Assembly (NCBI RefSeq): GCF_005491425.1
Contig: NZ_CP028083.1
Location: 3,502,001 to 3,566,000, forward strand
Source of the DNA: Lysinibacillus sp. SGAir0095
GTDB taxonomy: Bacteria > Bacillota > Bacilli > Bacillales_A > Planococcaceae
Direction of reading: 5' to 3'
Length of the DNA stretch: 64,000 bases
The number at the start of each line of letters is the position of its first letter. The first letter of the stretch is position 1. Positions 53,188 through 62,753 of this stretch are shown piece by piece. Below the pieces are notes generated by a model. That model had not been told where the DNA came from and searched no databases. It worked only from the letters and a program-made list of their open reading frames with translations. The translations under genes and the position numbers were made by a program.

Positions 53188-54609
53188 CTAACGTTTTTCT
53201 TCTTCGTCTCCCCAGCATTCTACCTCCCCAATATTAGGAACATTTTTCTTGTAGAATACTGGATTTTTCCCTTGTTTACGTTGGGCAATATAGTCTTGGA
53301 TAACTGGTTTTGCCACTTTCCAAAGCATTAAGATTGCAAGTAGGTTAATAATCGCCATAATAGCCATGAAAAGATCTGCTAAATCCCATACAACCTGTAC
53401 TTTCGCAACCGATCCAAACATAACGAAAGCTACTGCTAATATACGGAATATTAATAAGCCTGTTTTAGATTCTTTAATAAATCCAATATTTGTTTCACCA
53501 TAGTAATAGTTTCCGATAACAGTGCTATAAGCAAATAAGAAAATTGCAATAGCTAAGAAAATTCCAGCCCAATCGCCTAAATTTGAAACTAAAGAAGCTT
53601 GTGTTAAATTGATTGAAGCTGCATCAGACTGTAGATATGCATCACTTAATAAAACGATTGCCGCTGTTGAAGTACAAACAAGTAATGTATCAATAAATAC
53701 ACCTAATGTTTGTATTAACCCCTGTTTTACCGGGTGAGATACAGATGCTGTAGCTGCCGCATTCGGTGCAGAACCCATCCCTGCTTCGTTGGAGAATAAT
53801 CCGCGTTTAATACCGTTCATAATAGCCGCCCCGATCATCCCTGCAAAGGCTTCCTCTATTCCAAATGCTGATTTGAAAATTAACACAAACATGCTAGGTA
53901 ATTCTGTTATATTTAGAATCACGACAACTAAAGCAACAGCAATATAAGCTATAGCCATAACTGGTACAATGATTTGCGTAACGCTCACAATACGCTTTAA
54001 TCCACCAAAGACAATAATGGCAGTTAATATTGAGATGATGATACCTACAACAACACGGTTTGTACCAAAGCTTTCTTCAAAAGCAATAGTAATCGTATTT
54101 GCTTGTACAGCATTAAATACGAAACCATAAGTTAACGTAATTACTACCGCAAAAAGCACACCCATCCATCTTTTGTTTAAACCTTTTTCCATATAATAGG
54201 CAGGACCCCCACGGTACATGCCCGTACTAGAATCTTTTACCTTGTATACTTGTGCCAAAGTACTTTCAATCAATGCCGAAGCGCCACCAATTAACGCAAT
54301 CATCCACATCCAAAATACAGCGCCAGGTCCTCCAAGTGCAATCGCTGTTGCCACCCCAGCAATATTTCCAGTCCCTATACGAGAAGCTGCTGAAATCGTA
54401 AATGCCTGGAAAGAAGATATACCTTTCTTCCCTGAGTTGTCTGTAGGTGATTTTTCTGTGAGTAGTTTAAACATTTCAGGTATTAATCGAAATTGAATAA
54501 ACTTTGTTTTCAGCGTAAAAAATAGCCCAACGCCTACTAACAAGATAATTAATACGTAAGAGTACAAATATGTATTTACACTGCCTAACAGATTACCAAA
54601 CCATTCCAT
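53188..54609 (-). CDS. Alanine/glycine:cation symporter (AGCS family)
   Basis: A 473-residue protein with about eleven membrane segments. The family signature RIGTGNIAGVATAIALGGPGA lies near residue 75, with SALIESTLAQVYK, YRGGPAYYMEKGL near 133, FSNEAGMGSAPNAAATA near 275 and YYYGETNIGFI near 370. It imports alanine or glycine with sodium or protons. AAGGAGGAATTAGTC precedes the ATG. Its tail ends in an acidic and basic stretch (GDEEEKR). Confidence 0.93.
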   Translation of the reverse strand: MEWFGNLLGSVNTYLYSYVLIILLVGVGLFFTLKTKFIQFRLIPEMFKLLTEKSPTDNSGKKGISSFQAFTISAASRIGTGNIAGVATAIALGGPGAVFWMWMIALIGGASALIESTLAQVYKVKDSSTGMYRGGPAYYMEKGLNKRWMGVLFAVVITLTYGFVFNAVQANTITIAFEESFGTNRVVVGIIISILTAIIVFGGLKRIVSVTQIIVPVMAIAYIAVALVVVILNITELPSMFVLIFKSAFGIEEAFAGMIGAAIMNGIKRGLFSNEAGMGSAPNAAATASVSHPVKQGLIQTLGVFIDTLLVCTSTAAIVLLSDAYLQSDAASINLTQASLVSNLGDWAGIFLAIAIFLFAYSTVIGNYYYGETNIGFIKESKTGLLIFRILAVAFVMFGSVAKVQVVWDLADLFMAIMAIINLLAILMLWKVAKPVIQDYIAQRKQGKNPVFYKKNVPNIGEVECWGDEEEKR

Positions 54610-55038
54610 GACTAATTCCTCCTTTATTGAATAATACCCAGCTTAAACTTAGCAATCATTATTCTGAGTAAACTATTTCATTTTTCAACTAGGTGCGAAA
54701 ATCTCCTAAACCTCACTATTCTTATAAAATCTCAACTTGAAATCAAATAACTTTTATATTATTAATTGTTATAAGAATCTAAAACCCAATATCGTTAATT
54801 TTAGAGTAAATAAACGATTTCGAGAAAATACAAGTATTCAAACACCTTTTCAAATTATAACAGTATAATATTAATAATGTAAGTTTGCTATTTTTTCATA
54901 ATATTAAAATTACAATCAAAAAAAAGAATACATCCCCTATTTCAGGAATATACTCTTTTTCAATCTACCAAAAGCAATGTTCTATAAATTCCCATGAATA
55001 TCATTCTTAAAGAATTTTTCAAATATCTGCACAATCAT
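54610..55038. other. Intergenic region upstream of the symporter gene
   Basis: About 430 bases without a supported gene. The symporter promoter should be near 54650-54800, where the sequence is strongly AT-rich. A rough inverted repeat at 54917-54960 (AAGAATACATCCCCT with AGGAATATACTCTTT) with a T-run on the minus strand is a plausible terminator of the metal-transport operon. Confidence 0.5.
54917..54960 (-). terminator. Probable terminator of the mnt operon
   Basis: An imperfect 15-bp stem around ATTTC is followed by TCTTTTTTTTG on the minus strand. It lies about 80 nt after the DtxR-like regulator stop codon. Confidence 0.65.
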
Positions 55039-55404
55039 TTAGTAATTCTTCTCCAAAAATTGTTCCATGCTTTTAATTACTTCATCACTAACATAGCATC
55101 CTATGTTTTTTACTTCCCTTTCAATTTCTTCTTGATTCACACCAATTATCGTAAACAACCGTACTAAAACATTATGCTTTTTAATCAGCTGCTGACTGAA
55201 TGCATTTCCCTTTTCAGTCAAAATGATGATTCCATATCGTTGGAATTCTATGAAGTTCTCTTCATTTAATTTTTTCGCCATTTTAGATGCAGAAGGAACA
55301 GAAACCTTTAATGATTTTGCTAATTGTGAGACTCTCGTGAATCCTTCTTCCTTTAAATTACAGTAAATTTCCCAAAGGTATTTTTCTTGATTAGCTGAAA
55401 TCAT
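55039..55404 (-). CDS. DtxR/MntR-family regulator with non-standard metal ligands
   Basis: A 121-residue protein with the DtxR-type winged helix (VSQLAKSLKVSVPSASKMAKKLNEENFI, about residues 25-52) and a short dimerisation region. Aligned by eye with B. subtilis MntR, it has Lys at the position of Asp8, Trp at Glu11, Lys at Glu99, Gly at Glu102 and Cys at His103. Only the His77 counterpart (KKHNVL) remains. MntR usually represses manganese uptake genes when loaded with metal. Here it is the last gene of such an operon, 58 nt after the second permease. It may use a different metal site or none. Confidence 0.8.
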   Translation of the reverse strand: MISANQEKYLWEIYCNLKEEGFTRVSQLAKSLKVSVPSASKMAKKLNEENFIEFQRYGIIILTEKGNAFSQQLIKKHNVLVRLFTIIGVNQEEIEREVKNIGCYVSDEVIKSMEQFLEKNY

Positions 55405-55462
55405 GTCTTTTCCTCCTAATTTCGAAAAACTTTTTATTGATATACATGCCTAACAGCAAAAC

Positions 55463-56335
55463 TCATTTCGCTCTAAGCGGTCTAATCCAATATGAAACCA
55501 TTCCATGACGAGGTGAGAATATAAAGCTTAAAAGAAATACTAGACCTGTAGCAAATGCCATGGAACCTGAAATTGTCGTATCAATCCAAAGAGCGAAATA
55601 GTAACCAGAGATAGCTGATACCGTTCCAAATAATGCACTTAGAACAAACATTTTTATTAGCCTATCTGTCCAAAGGTAGGCTGCCGCTGCTGGGGCAATC
55701 AACATGGCAACAACCATAATTGCCCCAACTGCATCAAAAGAAGCGACTGTTGTTACAGAAAGAAGTGTCATATATAAATAATGCATAGCCAAAACTGGGA
55801 TTCCAATACTTGCTGCTAGGGCTGAATCGAAGGTAGTGAGTTTCCACTCCTTATAAAAAAGCCCAATGATTAAGATAACGACCACCAACACTATGAATAA
55901 AGTAAGGGTCGCTATAGGCATATCACCAACTATCGGTAGATGAATTGTATCCCACGGAATGAATGTAATTTCTCCCATTAAGGCATGTTTGACATCCAAA
56001 TGGGCATTCCCTACTTTCGTTGCAATCAATATGACACCTAATGCAAAAAGCGTTGTAAACACTACACCGATAGAAGCATCTTGTTGAACGCCTCGATTAT
56101 TTAACCATTGCACAAGATAGGTGGTTAAAACCCCAGCCACTGCAGCACCAATTACCATATGAATACCGCTTAAACTTTGCGTCATTAAGTAGGCCATAAC
56201 AATACCAAGAAGCACTGTATGACTAATTGCATCCGCCATCATCGCCATTTTACGCAAAATCAACAGTACTCCCATAAGGCCACAGGAAATCCCAACAAGA
56301 GATGCAGTAAGTAATATCCATGCAGTATAGGTCAT
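55463..56335 (-). CDS. mntD: Metal ABC transporter permease (MntD-like)
   Basis: A 290-residue membrane protein with about eight hydrophobic segments, of the ABC-3 family. Typical blocks are LMGVLLILRKMAMMADAISHTVLLGIV near residue 20 and FDAVGAIMVVAMLIAPAAAAYLWTDRL near 200. It overlaps the preceding permease gene by 4 nt. The operon order binding protein, ATPase, permease, permease equals B. subtilis mntABCD. Confidence 0.88.
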   Translation of the reverse strand: MTYTAWILLTASLVGISCGLMGVLLILRKMAMMADAISHTVLLGIVMAYLMTQSLSGIHMVIGAAVAGVLTTYLVQWLNNRGVQQDASIGVVFTTLFALGVILIATKVGNAHLDVKHALMGEITFIPWDTIHLPIVGDMPIATLTLFIVLVVVILIIGLFYKEWKLTTFDSALAASIGIPVLAMHYLYMTLLSVTTVASFDAVGAIMVVAMLIAPAAAAYLWTDRLIKMFVLSALFGTVSAISGYYFALWIDTTISGSMAFATGLVFLLSFIFSPRHGMVSYWIRPLRAK

Positions 56336-57258
56336 GATTTCCCCTCCCTTGCAATAGAAGTGTTTAGGGATAGTTGTTTGATCTCTTTCTTTTTATTGCG
56401 GAGCATCATATATTCGATAACCATTCCTTTTTTAATTCCAAAAAATAAAGAGATTAAGAAAATACACCCTGATGTAAGAACTATAAAAGGTCCAGTAGGC
56501 CATCCAGCACCTAGTGTGCTAATGGTTGTTCCGATAGCACCTGAAACACCGCCAAATATAGCCGATAACCACATCATCACCTTAAATGAATGTGTCCAAT
56601 ATCTTGCGCTTACAGCAGGAATAATTAGTAGGGCAGACATCAGGATAACTCCAACCGCCTGGATACCAATCACTATGGTTAAAACAAGAAGTATTAAGTA
56701 AAGCACATTCATTCCTTTAATTGAAAAGTTAAGCCCTTTCGCAAAATGAGGATCAAACAAAAATAATTTCCATTCTTTAAAGCCGGCAACAATCACTAAA
56801 ATTATTGAGAAAGCAAGAATTAGCATCATGATTACATCTGATCCAATCATCGAAGCTGCCTGACCAAATATAAAACTATCGAGACCCGCCTGATTTCCAC
56901 CACTACTTCGATTTACTAATGTAAGAAGAACCATTCCTCCACCAAAAAATACGGCTAGAATCATTCCCATTGCAGTATCTTCAGTAATTCGAGTAGCCGT
57001 TTTTATCGTCATGATGAATAATGCTCCAAGTAAGGCGCTAATACTTGCACCTATAATTAAGATAAAGAAATTCTTTTCATGGAATAAGAGAAAACCGATC
57101 ATAACTCCAGGTAGAGCAGCATGTGATAGAGCATCACTCATTAAGCTTTGTTTTTTCCAATAGGCTAAACAACCAATCAATCCAGAGGCGATACCTAGAA
57201 CGAGTGTGCTAAGGAAAACCCATTGAAAGTTACTAGACAGGAGAATTGACAAGGCCAA
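56332..57258 (-). CDS. mntC: Metal ABC transporter permease (MntC-like)
   Basis: A 308-residue ABC-3 family permease with about eight hydrophobic segments. LIGCLAYWKKQSLMSDALSHAALPGVM near residue 25 and IQAVGVILMSALLIIPAVSARYWTHSFKVM near 195 are the family blocks. The C-terminal tail is hydrophilic and basic. It overlaps the ATPase gene by 26 nt and the next permease by 4 nt, so these genes are tightly coupled. The two permeases would form a heterodimer. Confidence 0.88.
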   Translation of the reverse strand: MALSILLSSNFQWVFLSTLVLGIASGLIGCLAYWKKQSLMSDALSHAALPGVMIGFLLFHEKNFFILIIGASISALLGALFIMTIKTATRITEDTAMGMILAVFFGGGMVLLTLVNRSSGGNQAGLDSFIFGQAASMIGSDVIMMLILAFSIILVIVAGFKEWKLFLFDPHFAKGLNFSIKGMNVLYLILLVLTIVIGIQAVGVILMSALLIIPAVSARYWTHSFKVMMWLSAIFGGVSGAIGTTISTLGAGWPTGPFIVLTSGCIFLISLFFGIKKGMVIEYMMLRNKKKEIKQLSLNTSIAREGKS

Positions 57259-57985
57259 TTCCCTCCTTCAGCCAACGAACAGTTCCACCATAGGCTTTTT
57301 CAATATTTTCTGTTGTGAATGTATTATGGACTTCACCATGTGCCACTACTGAACGGTTTAAAAATAACACTTGATCGAAATAGTCTTCTACTGTCTGAAG
57401 GTCATGGTGGACTACCAGAACTGTTTTCCCTTCGTTCTTTAACTCTCTTAAAATAGTCATAATCGCTCTTTCGGTCGCAGCATCTACACCAGCAAGTGGC
57501 TCATCCATAAAATATAAATCTGCTTCTTGGATTAACGCTCTTGCTAGAAAGACCCGTTGTTGTTGGCCTCCTGACAATTCACTGATTTGCCGATGCGCAT
57601 AATCAGCCATTCCTACTTTTCTTAATGCATCCAGCGCTTTCTCTTTATGTTTTTTTTTCGGCCATTTTAACCAACCAATTTGCCCATACATTCCCATCAT
57701 CACTACGTCCAATGCATCGGTAGGAAAATCCCAATCTACAGAACCACGCTGTGGAACATACCCTATTCTGGTTTTCATCTTTTTTAAAGTCGCATCAAAA
57801 AATGAAACATTTCCAGATAACTTAGGATGTAGATCCAGTAAAACTTTTATTAAGGTGGACTTCCCAGCACCGTTAGGACCTACAATACCCGTAAGCGAAC
57901 CTTGCTTAACTGAAAACGACACGTCATTAAGAACTGTATTTTTTCGATAGGCGGCACTCAGTTTTTTCACTTCAAGGACATTCAT
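57233..57985 (-). CDS. mntB: Metal ABC transporter ATP-binding protein (MntB-like)
   Basis: A 250-residue ABC ATPase. Walker A GPNGAGKS is at 36-43, the signature LSGGQQQR near 138, Walker B DLYFMDEPL near 157 and the switch His in LVVHHDL near 192. It powers import with the two permeases. Its ATG shares a base with the stop of the binding-protein gene. The specificity for manganese is inferred from operon order and the upstream MntR-like boxes; zinc remains possible. Confidence 0.9.
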   Translation of the reverse strand: MNVLEVKKLSAAYRKNTVLNDVSFSVKQGSLTGIVGPNGAGKSTLIKVLLDLHPKLSGNVSFFDATLKKMKTRIGYVPQRGSVDWDFPTDALDVVMMGMYGQIGWLKWPKKKHKEKALDALRKVGMADYAHRQISELSGGQQQRVFLARALIQEADLYFMDEPLAGVDAATERAIMTILRELKNEGKTVLVVHHDLQTVEDYFDQVLFLNRSVVAHGEVHNTFTTENIEKAYGGTVRWLKEGIGLVNSPV

Positions 57986-58947
57986 CAGTTACCACCTCCT
58001 GATAACCCCTTATAAATCGTTTCAACATTGTGACGATACATCCCCAAATACGTCCCTTCTTCTGTACCTGCATCCCCCATAGCATCGGAGAATAGTTCAC
58101 CACCAAGGTCGACTTTTAATCCATCCTTTGCAGCACCCTCGATTACTGCCTTGATCGAATTTTGATTTATACTGCTTTCCACAAATACTGATGGGACCTG
58201 CTTTTCAATTAACAGGTCAACAGTTGATTGGATATCTGATAAACCTACTTCATCTTCTGTACTTAGCCCCTGTAGACCGATAACCTCTATGTCATACATT
58301 CGACCAAAATATCCAAATGCATCATGTGCAGTTACTAATACACGTTGCTCATCAGAAATACTGGATAACTTCTCTGAAGCATCTGCCTTTAGTTCATCAA
58401 TTTTAGCAAAATAATCTTGTTTGTTTTGTTCAAAATAACCGGCATCGTCAGGCGAATATTCTTTTAAAATTTCTGTTGCATTATTTAACGCATCCTTCCA
58501 AATGTCTAAATCAAACCAAATATGGGGATCGATTGCCCCTTCCTCATCTTCCAGTAATCGACTTTCGTCAATTGATTCTCCTAGAGCTAATGTTGTTTTT
58601 GTTTCTTCTAGTTTTGCGAATATATCAGTCATATTCCCTTCAAGATGAAGCCCGTTGTAAAAAATCACTTCTGCATTTTGTAAAGTAGTTATATCTCCTT
58701 GTGTTGCTTCATACAAATGGGGATCCACTCCAGGTCCCATCAAGCTCTGAACCTCTACACGTTCACCACCAATTAGTTGAATCGGTTCTCCAATCTGTGC
58801 GATTGTTGTTACAATTTGAATCCGTTCATTTGTTGAATTATTCGAATTCGTACCATTTTCTTCTGTTGATGAATTGCAGGCACTTAAAAATACTACACTC
58901 CCAATACCAAACAATAGCAACTGAATAAAAGTCTTTAGTTTACTCAT
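57985..58947 (-). CDS. mntA: Metal-binding lipoprotein of ABC importer (MntA/TroA-like)
   Basis: A 320-residue cluster A-I solute-binding lipoprotein. The lipobox FLSAC places the modified Cys at 24. Likely metal ligands are His77 (VDPHLYE), His142 (DPHIWFD), His208 (TAHDAFGYF) and Asp288 (LFSDAMG), the set of TroA-type proteins that bind Mn or Zn. ELFSDAMG and GTYLGMYRHNVETI recall B. subtilis MntA. A short Asn/Ser-rich linker replaces the long His-rich loop of zinc-specific ZnuA, which favours manganese. It is first in the operon, under a promoter at 59066-59095. Confidence 0.9.
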   Translation of the reverse strand: MSKLKTFIQLLLFGIGSVVFLSACNSSTEENGTNSNNSTNERIQIVTTIAQIGEPIQLIGGERVEVQSLMGPGVDPHLYEATQGDITTLQNAEVIFYNGLHLEGNMTDIFAKLEETKTTLALGESIDESRLLEDEEGAIDPHIWFDLDIWKDALNNATEILKEYSPDDAGYFEQNKQDYFAKIDELKADASEKLSSISDEQRVLVTAHDAFGYFGRMYDIEVIGLQGLSTEDEVGLSDIQSTVDLLIEKQVPSVFVESSINQNSIKAVIEGAAKDGLKVDLGGELFSDAMGDAGTEEGTYLGMYRHNVETIYKGLSGGGN

Positions 58948-58978
58948 TTCTTCTCCTCCTTGTATTAAGGAATAATTG

Positions 58979-58997
58979 TTGCCTTAGGGAAACTTTT
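58979..58997 (-). promoter_or_regulatory. MntR-like operator box 1
   Basis: TTGCCTTAGGGAAACTTTT resembles the MntR box TTTGCCTTAAGGAAAC that I recall from B. subtilis. It lies in the untranslated leader of mntA, about 30 nt upstream of the start codon. Confidence 0.65.
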
Positions 58998-59055
58998 GGC
59001 GTAAAAAAATTTAGAGTTTGTTTGTACAAGCATTTTCCCCATAGACAAAAACTTT

Positions 59056-59095
59056 CTTTAAGGAAACTTTATGTTAGGTCATACTATTTTGTCAA
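59056..59095 (-). promoter_or_regulatory. Promoter of the mnt operon with overlapping MntR-like box 2
   Basis: On the minus strand TTGACA (59095-59090) and TAAAGT (59071-59066) are spaced 18 bp. The box CTTTAAGGAAACTTT (59056-59070) overlaps the -10 region, the position expected for a repressor site. Two boxes around one promoter suggest metal-dependent repression. The remainder of the 350-bp stretch 58948-59297 holds only the MCP terminator. Confidence 0.68.
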
Positions 59096-59242
59096 TAGAG
59101 GATTTTCCAAAAAAAATCGTTTTGTAAAAATTAGTTCTCACTCAACCCCTCTAATAACTTGGAGTTACTCAAGTTTATTATTATTTTATTAGCTTTTAAA
59201 AAAAGTGGAAATTAGGTAATTTTACTTATTATAAAAATAATC

Positions 59243-59284
59243 AAATAAAAACACTGCTACATCCAAATTGGATGAGCAGCGTTT
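59243..59284 (-). terminator. Rho-independent terminator of the chemoreceptor gene
   Basis: AACACTGCTACATCC and GGATGAGCAGCGTTT pair over 13 of 15 positions and are followed on the minus strand by TTTTATTTG. Confidence 0.85.
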
Positions 59285-59297
59285 CAAAACATTAATA

Positions 59298-60983
59298 TTA
59301 GATTTTAAATTTATTTACCAATTCTCGAAGATTTTCGGCCAGTTTAGATAAAGACGCAGCAGAATTTGTAACTTCCTCTGTTGCGGCAAGCTGCTCCTCT
59401 GTTACAGTAGCAATTTGTCCCGCATTATCTGAAGTTACTTTGGCTAATTGTGCTACCTCTTCAATGGAAGCATTTACTTGCTGAACACTTGCTGATAATT
59501 CTTCAGAGATAGCAGAAAGTTCTTGTGTTTGCAGAGTAGAATCCTGTATAGAATGCTTAATAACGTTAAACGTATTACCAGTTTCTTGGGCTAAATTCAC
59601 ACCATTAGTTACCTCTTGGTTAGCTTCATGCATCATCTGAGCAGCTTTTTGTGTCTCAGCTTGAATTTCTTTGATAATATCTGAAATTTGATTCGCTGAA
59701 GCACTAGCCTGTTCAGCAAGTTTACGCACTTCATCGGCTACAACGGCAAAGCCCTTTCCATGCTCGCCTGCACGAGCTGATTCAATTGCAGCATTCAAAG
59801 CAAGTAGATTCGTTTGATCTGCAATGTTGGTGATTGCCTCGATAATGTTCCCAATTTCATTGGATTTACTTTCTAATTCCTGTATCACATGATTCGTTTC
59901 TGAATTTGCTTGAGAAATTGTTTTCATTTGTTCAATAACATTCTGAATAGATTGATAACCCAATTCTGTTTGTTTGGTAGATTCTACTGACGACTCAGCT
60001 ACACTTGAAGCATTGTCCGCAATTTTTGTTATTGCGATAGTAATTTCATCAATTGCTATTGCGCTTTCTTCTGTATTCTTCCCTTGAACTTCTACATTTT
60101 TGGCTACGTCCGTTATTGAAACAGCCACCTGATTTGTTGCTGCTGTTGTTTCTTCTGAGCTTGCCAAAAGCTCCTCTGCCGCATTAGAAAGTTGGTTGGA
60201 AGAGATCGTTACTTCGTTTATCATCGATTTTAAGTTTTGAGACATCAGATTAAAACTAATTGCTAAATCACTTAGTTCATCCCTCGTTTTATCTTCAATA
60301 ACCGCTGTAAAATCGCCCTTTCCAGCTAATTGAAGAACCGTTGACATACGGTATAACCTGCTTTTTATTCTTCTAGTGAAGAATGAAACACCGATAATAG
60401 ATAGTGCAATAATCACAAGCAACACAATAAGAAAATCTTTAAATACTTTTGAAGTAATGCTATCGATTATATCCTGAGGAGCTCCTACGTATAGAATACC
60501 AACAATTTCATCTTGCGCGTTTTTTAGTGGCATATAGGCTGCTTGATAAATAGTCCCTTGCACATTCGCTTCACCTAAATACTTCTCACCTTTCCCAATC
60601 ACTACGTCCGAAACTTGTTGCGAAATTTGCGTTCCAACAATTCGTTCTCCATCCTTCATGACATTCGTTGCAACACGAGTATCCCCTTGAAAGATCGTCA
60701 CTGTATCACCAGTGTCTTCTCCAATAGCATCTACTATTTCGGTATTATCATTAATTACGGTAGAGCCTTTATAGAGCTTATTATCTTTAATTTCCCAGTA
60801 ACCAGGATATTTACTATCAATAAAGTTAGAAGAAAGCTTCAAATCACCATCTGCTTTTTGTATCGCAAATTGCTTAATACCTGCACTTACTTCATGATTT
60901 ACTACAACACCAATAACTGTTGAAAGCAGAAGTATAATACCGATGACGATTATATTTATTTTAGCACCTAATTTGATCTTCAT
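59298..60983 (-). CDS. Methyl-accepting chemotaxis protein with single-Cache sensor
   Basis: A 561-residue chemoreceptor. The first membrane segment lies at about 10-28 and the second at about 185-205. Between them is an extracellular domain of about 155 residues with [54 protein letters not shown] and [10 protein letters not shown], which is an sCache_3-type ligand domain. A HAMP linker follows. The signalling tip is [40 protein letters not shown], around residue 400. It should signal through CheW and CheA. AAGGATGTAACAT precedes the ATG. No sigma-D promoter was evident. Confidence 0.93.
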   Translation of the reverse strand: MKIKLGAKINIIVIGIILLLSTVIGVVVNHEVSAGIKQFAIQKADGDLKLSSNFIDSKYPGYWEIKDNKLYKGSTVINDNTEIVDAIGEDTGDTVTIFQGDTRVATNVMKDGERIVGTQISQQVSDVVIGKGEKYLGEANVQGTIYQAAYMPLKNAQDEIVGILYVGAPQDIIDSITSKVFKDFLIVLLVIIALSIIGVSFFTRRIKSRLYRMSTVLQLAGKGDFTAVIEDKTRDELSDLAISFNLMSQNLKSMINEVTISSNQLSNAAEELLASSEETTAATNQVAVSITDVAKNVEVQGKNTEESAIAIDEITIAITKIADNASSVAESSVESTKQTELGYQSIQNVIEQMKTISQANSETNHVIQELESKSNEIGNIIEAITNIADQTNLLALNAAIESARAGEHGKGFAVVADEVRKLAEQASASANQISDIIKEIQAETQKAAQMMHEANQEVTNGVNLAQETGNTFNVIKHSIQDSTLQTQELSAISEELSASVQQVNASIEEVAQLAKVTSDNAGQIATVTEEQLAATEEVTNSAASLSKLAENLRELVNKFKI

Positions 60984-61045
60984 ATGTTACATCCTTACCA
61001 TCATTTTTATTATTTAAGAAAAATCTTAATATTTTTATGTTTGTA

Positions 61046-61435
61046 TTACGCAGGCGATTGAAACGTCCAATAATTATTTAGTAGAAAATTAACAACTGGA
61101 ATCACTAGAATGGTAACTAATTCTCCGATAAAATAATGGAAGTCAAATATATGAACAATGACAAACATTAGTAAAAAATTCAAGATAAATCCTATTGTTG
61201 ACACGGTCATGAAACGTAATGCTTTCTGCTGAGTAATACTACTTCCAAACGTATACTTTACGTTTAGGAAAAAAGATACAATGGTCATGATGATAAAAGA
61301 AACCGCCGAACCCAACACAGGATCCATATGCAAACCTTCAATAAAAACAAAAACTGAAAGAAAATAGATTAACGTACTTATACAACCTACCAAACTATAT
61401 CTCATAAACTTTACGAATACTTTACTTAATAGCAT
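61046..61435 (-). CDS. GtrA-family membrane protein
   Basis: A 129-residue protein with four hydrophobic segments. KFMRYSLVGCISTLIYFLSVF at the start and NYWTFQSPA at the end are typical of GtrA, as is FFLNVKYTFGSS in the middle. GtrA proteins are thought to flip undecaprenyl-linked sugars or related lipids in the membrane. It lies 57 nt downstream of the MprF-like synthase gene on the same strand, and a shared transcript is likely. Confidence 0.9.
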   Translation of the reverse strand: MLLSKVFVKFMRYSLVGCISTLIYFLSVFVFIEGLHMDPVLGSAVSFIIMTIVSFFLNVKYTFGSSITQQKALRFMTVSTIGFILNFLLMFVIVHIFDFHYFIGELVTILVIPVVNFLLNNYWTFQSPA

Positions 61436-61491
61436 AGTTTCCCTCTCCGACTCATTTCTTTATAGTGACCACTCTATAAAAACCCTTTCCA

Positions 61492-62598
61492 TTATTCAAA
61501 ACGCAATTTACTCCCAATTACTTTCCTTACAACACCTTTACTTAAGAATGTTTTATGAGGAAGACTTTGGCGATTAATCAATACTATTAATTGCAGGAAT
61601 ATAATCGGTAAAAATGATTTTTTGTACGCTAGGTATTTGGGCTCCCAGTCTGTTGCAAATTTTCCTTTAAACTCTTTTAAACCTTTAAAATTGTACTTCT
61701 TATTCCCATAACGATAGACATAATGAATCAGCTTTTCACTAATAAATGAATGTTTGCAATTACCTACGTTGGCTAGCGGCGCCATTCCCAAACTACATTT
61801 CTGAAAGCCAGATTCTTTTGCCCATAAAATAATATTTGTAAACAACACATCCATTGTCCCATGAGGACTCTTCTTACAGTTTCTCATAAGGTCGATAGTT
61901 ATTGTTTGTCTGTAATCTGTTGCTAAAGTGGCAAAAGCAATCACCTTTCCTTCTGTATTATGTAAAAGCGCAATCGGAAAGCGTGAAACATAATCCTCGC
62001 AAAAAGAAACTACCGAGAATCCCTTCTCAGTTTCACCACCGAGCCAACAATCTGAAATTTTCTTAATCTCGGAAATGAATTTAGAAGAATGTGGTGGTTC
62101 TACAACACAAAATGTAAATCCATTCCGCTTAAATTTATTTAATCTAGTTCGTAGCTTCGCAGTCCTTTTTCCCTCTAAAGTAAACTGATCGAGATTTATA
62201 AGCGCTTCTTCGCCTAGCTTCATAAATCGAAATCCAGCCTCATGATAGAGTTGCATATAGCGAGGATTCACTTGGTAATAAATAGGTTTTACCCTATTCA
62301 CTTTACAGAACTCATTGAATTCTATAATGGCTGTGGGGAAAATAGATTCATCCCCAATTGGGTCGCCAAGTACTACATATTTATCGAAAATTTGTTTATA
62401 CACAATCAACACATTCAAATCTTTCGTCCAAAACTGTTGTTTATCTTGTAAAAAAATTAGATGCGATACATGGTTACCCCCGTTTTTCTTTAAAAAAGGG
62501 ATTAAATCATCATACTGAACGTGTACCTGATTTTCTGATAAACCTCTCTTTATACGGTTTTTTTGAGAGTTAGAAACGAGGTTTTTCATAGAAACCAT
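61492..62598 (-). CDS. Stand-alone DUF2156 domain, MprF-type aminoacyl-phosphatidylglycerol synthase-like
   Basis: A 368-residue soluble protein equivalent to the cytosolic half of MprF, which transfers Lys or another amino acid from tRNA to phosphatidylglycerol. It has the tandem GNAT-like fold. Landmarks are YKQIFDKYVVLGDPIGDE near 70, YQVNPRYMQLYHEAGF near 110, MRNCKKSPHGTMDVLF near 245 (MprF has xxSPNGVMD), SLGMAPLANVG near 275 and FKGKFATDWEPKYLAY near 320. The flippase domain of full MprF is missing. GGAGGAAATACCC precedes the ATG. The GtrA gene follows. Confidence 0.85.
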   Translation of the reverse strand: MVSMKNLVSNSQKNRIKRGLSENQVHVQYDDLIPFLKKNGGNHVSHLIFLQDKQQFWTKDLNVLIVYKQIFDKYVVLGDPIGDESIFPTAIIEFNEFCKVNRVKPIYYQVNPRYMQLYHEAGFRFMKLGEEALINLDQFTLEGKRTAKLRTRLNKFKRNGFTFCVVEPPHSSKFISEIKKISDCWLGGETEKGFSVVSFCEDYVSRFPIALLHNTEGKVIAFATLATDYRQTITIDLMRNCKKSPHGTMDVLFTNIILWAKESGFQKCSLGMAPLANVGNCKHSFISEKLIHYVYRYGNKKYNFKGLKEFKGKFATDWEPKYLAYKKSFLPIIFLQLIVLINRQSLPHKTFLSKGVVRKVIGSKLRFE

Positions 62599-62753
62599 GG
62601 GTATTTCCTCCTGTTAAAATTACAGCATTATCTTTGTTGATAATATCACATAGTAAGTACTGTTCATAGATAGCAAATAATAACTAATATTTTCTATTTG
62701 TCATAGGAGAAAGATTGGAAGAATTTAACCATAAAAAAACTAAAGTCCTAGTA

